The notes under the pieces: model-generated
Told to the model about the DNA's origin: nothing
The model's input: only the letters and a program-made list of their open reading frames with translations
The model's database searches: none
Part shown: positions 55,449 to 64,000 of the stretch, piece after piece
How positions within the stretch are numbered: the first letter of the stretch is position 1
Layout: every line of letters starts with the position of its first letter
Made by a program: the position numbers and the translations under genes
From: Palaemon carinicauda
Lineage: Eukaryota > Arthropoda > Malacostraca > Decapoda > Palaemonidae
Length of the DNA: 64,000 nucleotides
NCBI RefSeq assembly: GCF_036898095.1
Contig: NC_090759.1
Coordinates: 21,466,497 to 21,530,496 of the forward strand
Reading direction: 5' to 3'

Positions 55449-57077
55449 TATGTATTTCTGACCATGTTTATTGGGCCAAACCACCCATTCAAGATTTTTT
55501 GGACCCCCTTGATAAAGACAATTATGGGGGATACCAGTGGAAAACTTGCCTTTTATGGTTGAAGAAATTCCAAAAAAGAGTGATTTGTAGCAATAATAAT
55601 GGTCAGAAATGCTATTTAAACACAACATAAACAGCTGGAAAAATATATGGTTCATATATGTGGATGAAAGTTTAAGTATAACAATTCTTTATGATTCAGT
55701 TCACGTTCTTCTAACTGTTTTTGCTCCACCATGGCTCGCTTCGCTCGCAAATAAACATTATCACACTGCTCCTATATTCTGGCATGCGGTATATAGATAT
55801 GCTACACATGCTATACTTTCAAATGAGAAAAAATAGCTTTAGGCTACATTGACGGACATTGAGACGTCTTTTTGCGATGGTACTGAAGTTGACTTTGAAG
55901 TTGAGGGCGTAAAGAAATGGCTTTTGTAGAACAACATTTGGGAACTTGTGCATAAACATTTGGAAGTCTGTAATTGGTTAAAAAAGCCAGGTAATGATTG
56001 TCATACAAAGAAACAAAATAGCTTGTGAAAGTGAATGCAAGCAACTCATGCGCAATGCCACTAACTCCCCATCAGTCTCCCAAATGTAAACAAACAATGG
56101 AGTTAGAGTGAGAAATACTTCACATTTTAATCGATTGATATGTAATTTATTTTTCCCCAGCCAAACATATAGAGAAAAATGCCAAAATAGCCAGGACACT
56201 TCTATTTCTTATAGTGAATTCCAGTTTCGCATGTAATTAAAGTATCATATATTAACCAAATTAACATTACATCACTACTCCTATGTTCTGGCAAGTGGTA
56301 TATGATGTGCTGCACACGAAAGCCCAGTGAGTCATTATTTCAGCTACCTTTTTATTTCACATGAACAACAAATGCTACTGTATACAAGTACTGTACTGTA
56401 TACTGAATGAAGAGAATTTTCAACACCGAAATAGATGAAATTACACAAAATTACTGTTCCTTTTGTAGTCGATCTTACATTAGCTTCACAACACATTTGC
56501 TCAAGAAATAAATATTCTTTGAGCATATTCAACCACTAGTTCAATACCAACACTAAACAAATAATGATCAAATTTGCCGTAACCATCTTGCACTGCAAAC
56601 AATGTGTAGGAATTGAGTCTTTGTCCATATTAACATCATAAGGGCCAGCCACTACCTCTGCCATAGCTACAGTAAATAAAAATTCTGGTTTTTCCTTCAT
56701 TATTCGAAGTATCCAGTCAAACAAAAATACCAGCGGATTTTGAGTTAACTTTATTACTCCTCTGAATTCCTAGTAAAACTTGGTTTTTGTCTGAAGTCTT
56801 GCGTAATTGGTTATGAAACCATTACGTCATGATGGTGTTTACAACTCTCAGCCAGTAATCTGTAATTGGAACTGCTTGTGTCTGTGTAAGAAAGTGAGTT
56901 AAAGGGCTCATTAAAAGTAAACATTGCCGTAGAGGAAACGTCTCTTACGACTTGGGAACTATTTGAGGTAAAAACTAAGCGGGTTTATTTAATTCCACTT
57001 TGTTCAATGTCTCATATAATGGTTATGCTTTTTATATAGCTTTTCACTTTTTTTTTTAATGTACAGTAATTGATTAC
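55449..57077. other. Host-like DNA between D3 and D5
   Basis: No intact gene. A direct repeat of about 60 bp occurs at 55756-55815 and 56270-56330 (TGTTCTGGCAAGTGGTATAT against TATTCTGGCATGCGGTATAT). The right part holds the second copy of the unidentified dispersed repeat. Confidence 0.55.
56344..56955 (-). repeat. Dispersed repeat of unknown family, copy 2
   Basis: Matches 2590-3070. Minus-strand frames at 56536-56724 (FDWILRIMKEKPEFLFTVAMAEVVAGPYDVN) and 56344-56532 look like pieces of one protein split by an indel. GIELVVEYAQR is identical to copy 1 at DNA level over about 30 bp. I do not recognise the family. Confidence 0.6.
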
Positions 57078-57240
57078 TTTTAAACATCTGACTTACCTGG
57101 TAGTTATATATATAGCTTAGTCCCTGACATCACGGCAGAAATTTCAAAACTCGCGGCAATCGCCGATTGGGTAGCTAGGTATACCACCAGTGCGCCCTCT
57201 ACCCAGGTACCTGGAACCATTCCAACTACTCCTTCAGGTC
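57078..57240 (+). repeat. D5 left inverted terminal repeat
   Basis: Complement of about 63285-63425: GACATCACGGCAGAAATTTC, ATCGCCGATTGGGTAGC and CAGTGCGCCCTCTACCCAGG blocks are shared. On the minus strand it carries CCAGGTAAGT. Confidence 0.9.
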
Positions 57241-57339
57241 TTACCTGCCGCCGTACCGGTGACATCATTGGAATTTCGCTCGCTTTGGCCTGTGTTTTTT
57301 GTAGTTAATTTGGTGAAGTACACTTTGGCTTTGGCTTTA

Positions 57340-57373
<34 letters not shown>

Positions 57374-57960
57374 CTTCTAAATTTTGTTTGTAAGCTTAAA
57401 AGAGATAGGCTCAGGAGTTTTTCTCCCCTACTATAAAAACTAACGAACCAACTCTTAAAGACATGATAGTGGAAGGAAATCATTCCACCAGAACTATGAC
57501 GTCACAAGTCGTGATGTAAACTCTACGAAGAATGACTTGCAAAATATGTAAATTCATTTCTTTTTCTTGCAAGGAATGAAAAGAAAATATTAACTTACAA
57601 AGCAAAAGTATTTAATTTTTATAATGTAAAAGGAAATATATTATTTTTTAAGAAAATATTTGTCTTAGTAGTATACTTTCTTCAGATAATCATCGATCTA
57701 TTATCAGAGATTAAATAAAACTTGTGTACAGTCAAATTTACGCTACGTAGTACTCATGACCTCATGACGATCGATACTGTCCCACAAAATACTTTGTATC
57801 ATTATTTAATATTTCGATATTGGGAATACTAATATTAATCATTAGCCTATTGGATTCTCATTCAAGCCCTTGGCGAAACAATAGACTCTCGCAGCGGGCA
57901 GGTCTAAATTATGGTCTGATGTGAAAATTAAAAAGTGCAAGTTTCAGTGCTAAAATCAGT
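57241..57960 (+). other. D5 leader, non-coding
   Basis: Contains a run of about 30 T at 57343-57373. AT-rich after that. No gene seen. Confidence 0.6.
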
Positions 57961-57963
57961 GCA

Positions 57964-58240
57964 GTGGAGGGTGCGGCTGCTCGGACCTGTCATTCTCCTA
58001 GCCCTGGACCTTTTCCAAGTTCCCCAACCCTTGGGGGAAGGAATGTCGCCAGGCGAAGGGAGGCGAGAGGCGTTAGCCCCCGAGCAGTCGTCCCCTCGAG
58101 CGTACCTGTTGATGCTTCGCAGGACGCTCGCCTTTGCCATGGGAAAGGCGAGGTAAAAGTGTTATCTTCGCCGTCGGATGACGCAGCTCACAGACGGGGC
58201 TGGCTTCTTTCGTATATCCCTTCCTGCGTCAAGATTCTAA
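57964..58240 (+). pseudogene. D5 gag-like N-terminal part
   Basis: Matches D4 around 43350-43450 (LDLFQVPQPLGEGMSPGEGRR). It runs into the minisatellite. Frame assignment is uncertain because two overlapping frames are open. Confidence 0.45.
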
Positions 58241-58532
58241 ATGCCATGACGCCAAGCGTCAGAAAGCCAAGCGCCAAGAGGGTCATGACGCCGAGCGTCA
58301 AGGAGTTGGACTACATCATGCCAAGCGTCGAGTAGTTGGAAGTCATGACGCCGAGTGTCAAGAAGTTGGACGTCGTGATGCCGAGTGTCAGAACCTTGGA
58401 AGGCATGACGCTGAGCATCGAGAAGTTGGACGTCGTGACGCCGAGCGTTGGAACCTTGGAAGTCATGACGCCGAGCATCGAGAACTTGGACGTCGTAACG
58501 CCGAGCGTCGGAGCCTTGGACATCAAGCTTCT
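58240..58532 (+). repeat. 30-bp hairpin minisatellite in D5, first block
   Basis: About nine units with a central GACGC-CGA-GCGTC or variant, for example TGACGCCAAGCGTCA at 58247-58261 and TGACGCCGAGCGTCA at 58286-58300. Most variant units keep the stem by Watson-Crick or G-T pairs; two have a C-A mismatch and at least one other unit has a mismatch. Alternating 'aagttgg' and 'ccttgga' spacers give a 60-bp higher-order period. Confidence 0.9.
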
Positions 58533-58892
58533 AACGCTGCTGTAAGAGTTAGACATGATGTTGACCCGTATAGATTATTCGAAATTAGTGTGAATCATGC
58601 AATAGGAGGAAGAACTTTTTGTTATGCTGCACCGAGACTCTTCAACGACCTTCCACTTGATGTCAAGAATAACAAAAATGTGGCAGCTTTCACAAGAAAC
58701 CTGAAGCCTTATCTCTTTGGAAAGTGTTATAATAGTGATCTGAAAACCATTAAGCCTGAATACTAATGCTAGCGAATAACTGTAAAGATACAGAGCAAAA
58801 TATAAACTGGAAAGAAATTATATTCACACATCAAGGCTCGCCTGAACAGACTCTGTGTCTGATGGTGGGCGAGAAATAAACCCCTAAAAGTA
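58533..58892 (+). mobile_element. 5'-truncated LINE 3' end in the D5 minisatellite
   Basis: The open frame 58533-58766 ends at TAA 58764. It reads RHDVDPYRLFEISVNHAIGG, then RTFCYAAPRLFNDLPLDVKN and NVAAFTRNLKPYLF. This is the C-terminal end typical of CR1/L2-type LINE reverse transcriptases (FxYxAPRLWNxLP...FKxxLKxxLF). A 3' UTR of about 110 bp ends in AGTAAA-type iterations. No target duplication is clear. Repeat units resume at 58893. Confidence 0.75.
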
Positions 58893-59020
58893 AAAGTAAG
58901 TCATGAAGCCGAGCGTCAAAAGCGCGGACTTCATGGCTCGGAGCGTCATGTTTTTGGACACCGTGACGCCAGGCGTCAAGATTTTGGATGTCATGACTCC
59001 AGGAGTCACGAAAAGACGCT
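58893..59020 (+). repeat. 30-bp hairpin minisatellite in D5, second block
   Basis: TGACGCCAGGCGTCA at 58964-58978 and TGACTCCAGGAGTCA at 58994-59008 are 30 bp apart. They differ by a change on both arms that keeps the stem perfect. Confidence 0.9.
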
Positions 59021-59039
59021 CGGGAAATCTTCAAAGGAG

Positions 59040-59841
59040 TCTCATATTACGAAGATGGTTTTGTCTCGTTCATCCAAGAGAGCCTTAAATGTTTTGGGAG
59101 ACTGGATGCAATCTAAGAAAGACCAGGGGAAAAACAATTTTCTCGTTTTTTCCTCCGGCCAGATTAGCATCCAGGTCGAGTATTAGGTACGAAGCTCTCA
59201 GCCTGGGAGTCCCTGCCTCTGCCCAAGGGGACTGCTCGAGTCTGGTGAACGCCCCTCGTCGGACGGCCATGTAAAGGACTTACGTCTTTTGGTCAACTTC
59301 TGAATTGGACCACCTGCTCAAAGGCATTTTCAGAGCCTTCGAAGTTTTTAATTTCCTCGATTGATTTCTGGGAGTCTTGGGGAAAAGGATGGATTCTTTG
59401 AAGGATTTTGACACAGGTCTCGTCCATATTATGTCATGTATGGGCAAGGCGTTGAGAGATGGGCCAATGAGTTAGCGGCACTTTTCTCAGCAGGTGTCCT
59501 TAAGAAAAAGGGCCCAAATGTGCGCTTTTCTGACGAATGGGGTTATGCCCATGCAGAAATCTGAGCTGCTTTATGCACCTCTTTCTTCGCTCCTTTTCCT
59601 GCAAGATCTGTTGAGAGAAGTCTCTTCCGCGTTAGCCCAAAAGGGTATACTGGTCTTAATGTCCAAAACAGCTAGGAAGGTTCTACCTACATCATTCTCA
59701 AGCCACAAACCTAAAGAGGAAACACCATCTCATCAGTTTTCACAGCCCTTTCGAAGGAAAATTTTCAGCAGAGATAGTACCAGACCCGAGGGAAGGAGAG
59801 CGAAGAAGAGAGGCTCGAGACCAGGGCGAAGCAGGGTCTGA
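59040..59841 (+). pseudogene. D5 gag-like gene, C-terminal part
   Basis: The frame at 59494-59841 has a Leu-rich helical middle (SELLYAPLSSLLFLQDLLREVSSALAQKG) and a basic C-terminus (RPEGRRAKKRGSRPGRSRV) ending just before the RT region. This matches the basic gag end in D1. Upstream 59040-59493 is decayed gag in mixed frames. Confidence 0.55.
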
Positions 59842-59847
59842 CTGCTT

Positions 59848-61700
59848 TTGCCTTCAGACAGCAGTAGGAGCCAGGCTAACCAACTTCTGGCTAGTGTGGG
59901 AGAGGAGAGGAGCAGACCTTTTGTTCGCTCAGTTGCTCAAGGAGGGATACAAAATCCCTTTCATTGGAAAACCTCCTTTAGTAGTGACTCCCACAGATCT
60001 CTCGGCCAGATAGAGGGAGGAATCAAAGATACATGCGATGCAACATCAAATGTGGTCTTATTAGAGAAGGAGGCAATGGAGAGGGTGCAAGATTTACGGT
60101 CACCAGGATTTTACAACCGCTTGTTCCTGGTTCCCAAGAACTCGTGGGGGATGGAGACCAGTCCTAGATGTAAGTGCACTCAACGTCTTCGTTCAGAAGA
60201 CGAAGTTCACTATGGAGACAACGAAATCAGTCCTAGCAGTAGTCAGAAAGGAGGACTGGATGGTCTCTTTAGACCTCCAGGATGCTTATTTTTACATTCC
60301 CATCCATCCAAAGTTCAGGAAATTCCTAAGGTTCATGTACAAGGAGGAAGTTTTCCAGTTTCGGGCTCTTTGTTTCGGCCTAAGCACCACGCCTCAAATC
60401 TTTAAGAAGTTAATGTCAAATGTAGCGGGAATGCTGCATTCAAGAGGTATCGGAGCCCCTCTGTATCTGGACGACTGGCTACTCGGAGCTCATTCCTACA
60501 ACCGCTGTCTGGAGGATCTGCAGATGACGTTGAAGTTATCAGAAGAACTGGGTCTTCTGGTAAACAGAGACAAGTTTCAACTGACTCCATCCCAAGAGAT
60601 TCTGTATTTGAGGATGGAGATTTGGAGTCGAGTTTTTCGGGCTTTTCCGTCTGCCTCAAGGACGGAACAAGCCCTGGTGAAGCTTCAATGCTTTCTAGAG
60701 AAGCAAAAGTGTTCTGTGAGGGATTGGATGAGTCTTCTGGGAACCCTTTCCTCGTTGGAGCAGTTTGTCTCCCTGGGAAGACTGAATCTTCCCCCTCTTC
60801 AGTTCCACCTCAATCTACATTGGGACAAGGGAAAGGAGCTGGAGACAAATGTATCCCCATTTCAGAATACACAAAGCGATGCCTTCAGTGCAGGAACAAC
60901 CCCATCAAACTGCAAGAGGGTCTTTCTCTGGAACAGAGGAACCCAGACCTTATGTTGTGTTCCGACGCCTCGGACTCGGTGTGGGGAGCAACACTGGGAA
61001 AGTTGGAGATCTCGAGTTCCTGGACAAAAGATCAGGAGATCCTCCACATAAACCAGAAGGAACTGTTGGCAGTCCTGTTAGCCCTCAAAGGCTTCGAAGG
61101 GTCAGTCATGAACAGAGTGGTACAGGTCAACTCGGACAACACTACAGCATTGGCCTACATAGCCAAGCAAGGCGGAACCCACTCGAGGTCTCTTTACGAG
61201 ACTGCGAGAGAACTCCTTTATTGGGCAAGAGAAAAGAATGTAACCCTAGTAACAAGATTCATTCAAGGGGAAAGAAACGTGATAGCAGACAGTCTCAGCA
61301 GAAGAGGTCAAGTCCTGTCTACAGTGGACGCTTCATCAGGAAGTCTGCAAGAACCTATGGCGGACTTGTGGTCATCCTTGTATAGACCTGTTTGCAACCA
61401 CGAAGACGAAAAGACTGGAGACTTACTGTTCCCCAATGCAAGATCCCGAAGCAGTTCACATCAGTGCTTTCCTTATGGACTGGTCCCACCTGGACGTGTA
61501 CGCGTTTCTTCCGGTCAAGATTGTGCACAAAGTAATGCAAAAATTTGTGTCTCACGAGGAAACCAGAATGACTCTAGTGGCCCCCTTTTGGCCCACAAGA
61601 GAGTGGTTCACAGAAGTACTGGAATGGATGGTGGACACACCGAGAAGCCTCCCATTGAGAGTAGATCTACTCAAACAACCCCACTTAGAAAGGTACCATT
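59848..61700 (+). pseudogene. D5 reverse transcriptase-RNase H
   Basis: RT fingers: EAMERVQDLRSPGFYNRLFLVPKN (about 60072-60143), then a frameshift to WRPVLDVSALN (about 60153). 60212-60850 is open: SLDLQDAYFYIPIHP (domain A), ALCFGLSTTPQIF (B), YLDDWLLGAHS (C, intact YxDD), thumb and connection. A second frameshift near 60850 leads to RNase H at 60958-61310 with the full acid set: CSDASDSVWGAT, NQKELLAVL, VNSDNTTALAY and VIADSLSRRGQ. The DIRS-specific C-terminal extension (HLDVYAFLPVKIVHKVMQKF, VAPFWPTREWFTEVLEWMVD) continues in another frame at 61436-61702. No catalytic residue is visibly lost, only the frame. Confidence 0.88.
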
Positions 61701-62766
61701 AAAACCTCCAAGCTCTACATCTAACTGCCTTCAGACTATCGAAAAACTCATGAGAGCTAGAGGATTTTCGAAGGAGGCAGCTAGGGCGATTGCGAGAGCA
61801 AGGAGGTCTTCCACCATCAAGGTTTACCAATCCAAGTGGGAGGTTTTTAGAGAATGGTGCAGTCAACTCTGTTTCCTCTTCCAGTACCTCTTTGACTCAG
61901 ATTGCTGACTTCCTTCTATACCCTAGAAGGAAACGTAATTTTTCGACCTCAGCCATCAAGGGTTACAGGAGCATGTTAGCGGGCGTCTTCAGGCATAGGA
62001 ATTTGGACCTGTCCAATAACAAAGATATCTAGGACCCTCTCAAATCCTTTGAAACGACTAAGGAACGACATCAGGAATCACCAGGGTGGAGTCTGGACAT
62101 AGTCTTGAAGTTCCTTATGAGTAACAGGTTTGAGCCTTTACATTCAGCCTCGTTTAAGGACCTCACCATAAAGACTCTCTTTTTGGTCAGTTTGGCGACA
62201 GCAAAAAGGGTCAGTGAGATTCATGCCTTCAACAAAAATATAGGTTTTAGAGATAGCAAGGCTATCTGCTCCTTACAGCTAGGCTTTCTTGCTAAGAACG
62301 AACGCCCTTCACAACCCTGGCCTAAGGCTTTTGAAATTCCAAACCTTTCGGATTTGGTTGGAGAGGAATCAGAGAAGGTCCTGTGTCCAGTAAGAGCCCT
62401 GAAGTTCTACCTTTGCAAAGTTCTTTGGTGCTCAGTCAAGAAACCTTCGTTACGGATGTCTAAGAATGCACTATCCTACTTCATCAGGCTCTTAATAAGG
62501 GAGGCTAATTCACATTGTAGTGAGGCAGACCTCAAGCTTCTGAAGGTCAAGGCACATGAAGTTAGAGCTGTGGCAACTTCTGTAGCCTTAAAGCAGAATA
62601 GGTCTTTGCAAAGCATTATGTACACAACATTCTGAAGGAGTAAATCTGTGTTTGCCTCACACAATTTGAAACGTGTCCAGACTCTTTATGAGGACTGCTA
62701 CACCCTGGGACCATTCGTAGCAGCGAGTGCAGTCGTGGGGGAAGGATCTACCACTACATTACTGTA
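61700..62766 (+). pseudogene. D5 tyrosine recombinase, nucleophile Tyr replaced by Asn
   Basis: N-terminal domain: SNCLQTIEKLMRARGFSKEAARAIARARRSSTIKVYQSKWEVF, frameshift near 61850, then TQIADFLLYP...IKGYRSMLAGVFRHR; TAG at 62030. The frame at 62105-62635 covers box I ATAKRVSEIHAFN and box II KAHEVRAVATSVALKQNRS (Arg and His-x2-Arg intact). TGA at 62633 replaces a Trp codon (D4 has TYWRSKS). Beyond it the expected FYLKDVQ reads SHNLKRVQ, so the nucleophilic Tyr is Asn. Ends ...VVGEGSTTTLL at about 62766. Confidence 0.88.
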
Positions 62767-63460
62767 ACCCAATACCCTTTTCTTCTCTTGGAACTATTGT
62801 ATTTTTATGGTTGTTGGTGGAGATTGGATGCAGTCTTCCACAATCATTGATTTTAGTCAGGTGGTCAGTTTGTTCCTTGGGATCGCCCGGAACAAGGGTA
62901 TTGGAGGAGGTCCTGTCACATAGAGGTTATACACCGGTTTGACAGCTCCTAGAGGTCTTCAGCCCCCTGGGTGGATCGCTAGATCTCATAAGGAAAGCGG
63001 ACATAATGAGGCAGGAATTCATTGAAGTCAGCTTCCTTAACAGGTACGAACCCTTAAGCTTGTTTATTAACTCTTAGGTAAATTCCAACAATGTTGGCTG
63101 TCTCTGACCCTCCACCAAAGGTGTCAATCAGCTATATATATAACTACCAGGTAAGTCTGATGTTTAAAAATGATATTTTCATAATAAAATGAATTTTTGA
63201 ACATACTTACCTGGTAGTTATATATAATTTAATGCCCACCCTCCTCCCCTCTAGAGACCTAAGGGCATGAAAGATCTGAGGAATAGTTGGAATGGTTCCA
63301 GGTACCTGGGTAGAGGGCGCACTGGTGGTACACCTGGCTACCCAATCGGCGATTTCAACGAGTTTTGAAATTTCTGCCGTGACATCAGGGACTAAGCTAT
63401 ATACAGTTTATAACTACCAGGTAAGTATGTTCAAAAATTTATTTTATTATGAACATATTT
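62767..63460 (+). repeat. D5 3' end: non-coding tail, ICR and right inverted repeat
   Basis: ICR at 63125-63230. The right ITR block 63230-63457 matches the left ITR inverted. The plus strand contains CCAGGTAAGT at about 63147 and 63417, each identical to a consensus 5' splice site. Confidence 0.85.
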
Positions 63461-64000
63461 TTTTTTTTTTTTATCGAATGTGGCATGCTTCTGAAGTTTT
63501 GCCATTTCATCTTGGTCTGAAATGCATTATGAATAAAGTTTTAGAATTTACATAATATGATTTAATGGTACCTTATTAGTAGTGAAGCCAGTTTGGAGGC
63601 AAATACAGGGTTAAGCTAATAATATGGCAGTCTAGGGGAGTCACAAGGGTAGCGGAGCCACCCAAAGTAGGCAAGTAGCAAAAGATATGGCTCCTGGGCT
63701 AGGTTAGTTGGGAAACCTTAGGTTAGGTGGTATTCATGTGTTTCCCTGTAAAATGTGGTTCATTAGTCATAACTTTAAAACTCAAAATTTGAAAAAAATA
63801 TTTGCATTAGAACAGTTCAAAGTACAGTACCATTAAATACACTAGGAATACTTCTTATTTTCGTCATTAGGAATATTGTACGGTAAAATTTCAATAGAAT
63901 CTGTCCGGACCTTTTTGCCGGAAATTATTTTTTCAGTTTTCTTGTTTTAACCCAACAGTACTGGGGTGGGGGTCTTCCAGGTGGTAATCTGGGTTTAGGA
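63461..64000. other. Host-like DNA right of D5
   Basis: T-run, then AT-rich DNA with no gene. About 63630-63740 is a diverged relative of the 118-bp tandem unit at 1141-1640 (GTAGCGGAGCCACCC, GGGCTAGGTTAG, CCTTAGGTTAGGTGG). Confidence 0.5.

Larger units (their letters stand above)
57078..63460 (+). mobile_element. D5: DIRS-type retrotransposon, best-preserved copy
   Basis: The left end is TTT-TAAACATCTGACTTACCTGG at 57078. The right end is ...ATTATGAACATA-TTT at 63447-63460. The ICR at 63125-63230 joins both ends through T-rich sequence. 6.4 kb, uninterrupted except for a LINE fragment in its minisatellite. Gene order is gag, RT-RNase H, YR. Confidence 0.9.

Overview
This 64 kb window is eukaryotic and almost entirely transposable elements. 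No cellular host gene could be recognised. The element mix (many DIRS-type tyrosine-recombinase retrotransposons, several Tigger/pogo DNA transposons, an I-group LINE with RNase H, a tRNA-headed SINE, (GA)n/(CT)n/(TA)n microsatellites and short TTAGG-type motifs) fits an arthropod, most likely a decapod crustacean. The organism is inferred, not proven.

Layout, with my own labels. Host-like DNA occupies 1-3389, 34474-35049, 41129-41186, 55449-57077 and 63461-64000. It holds a Merlin/ISXO2-like transposase remnant (824-1087), a GC-rich tandem repeat and an unidentified dispersed repeat. Between these lie: D0, a DIRS element spanning 3390-34473. D0 is split by D1 (3656-28564). D1 is split by D2 (6552-15950) and by an I-like LINE (20368-26925). 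D2 is split by Tigger-1 (12190-15318). Next is Tigger-2 (35050-41128), whose transposase gene is split by Tigger-3 (35534-38975). Then comes DIRS D3 (41187-55448), split by DIRS D4 (42061-48955). Last is DIRS D5 (57078-63460), which contains a truncated LINE 3' end.

Each DIRS copy has the same plan: left inverted terminal repeat, a long structured non-coding 5' segment, gag-like ORF, reverse transcriptase-RNase H, tyrosine recombinase (YR), then an internal complementary region (ICR) and the right inverted repeat. The ICR spells the joined right and left ends, and this lets the boundaries be set at a TTT trinucleotide. All copies seen are broken by stops, frameshifts, deletions or lost catalytic residues, so nothing here looks autonomously active. 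D5 is the best preserved.

The most unusual signal is in the 5' segments of the DIRS copies. These are packed with short perfect hairpins, very often with TTCG or TTTG loops. Their stems differ between units and families, while complementarity is kept, including paired changes. The same segments have also expanded into family-specific minisatellites of 16, 22, 24, 27, 30 and 151 bp. A second candidate is a pseudoknot-like pairing that begins at the first base of the LINE.

All calls were made by reading the sequence and comparing copies inside the window. No database search or folding program was run.
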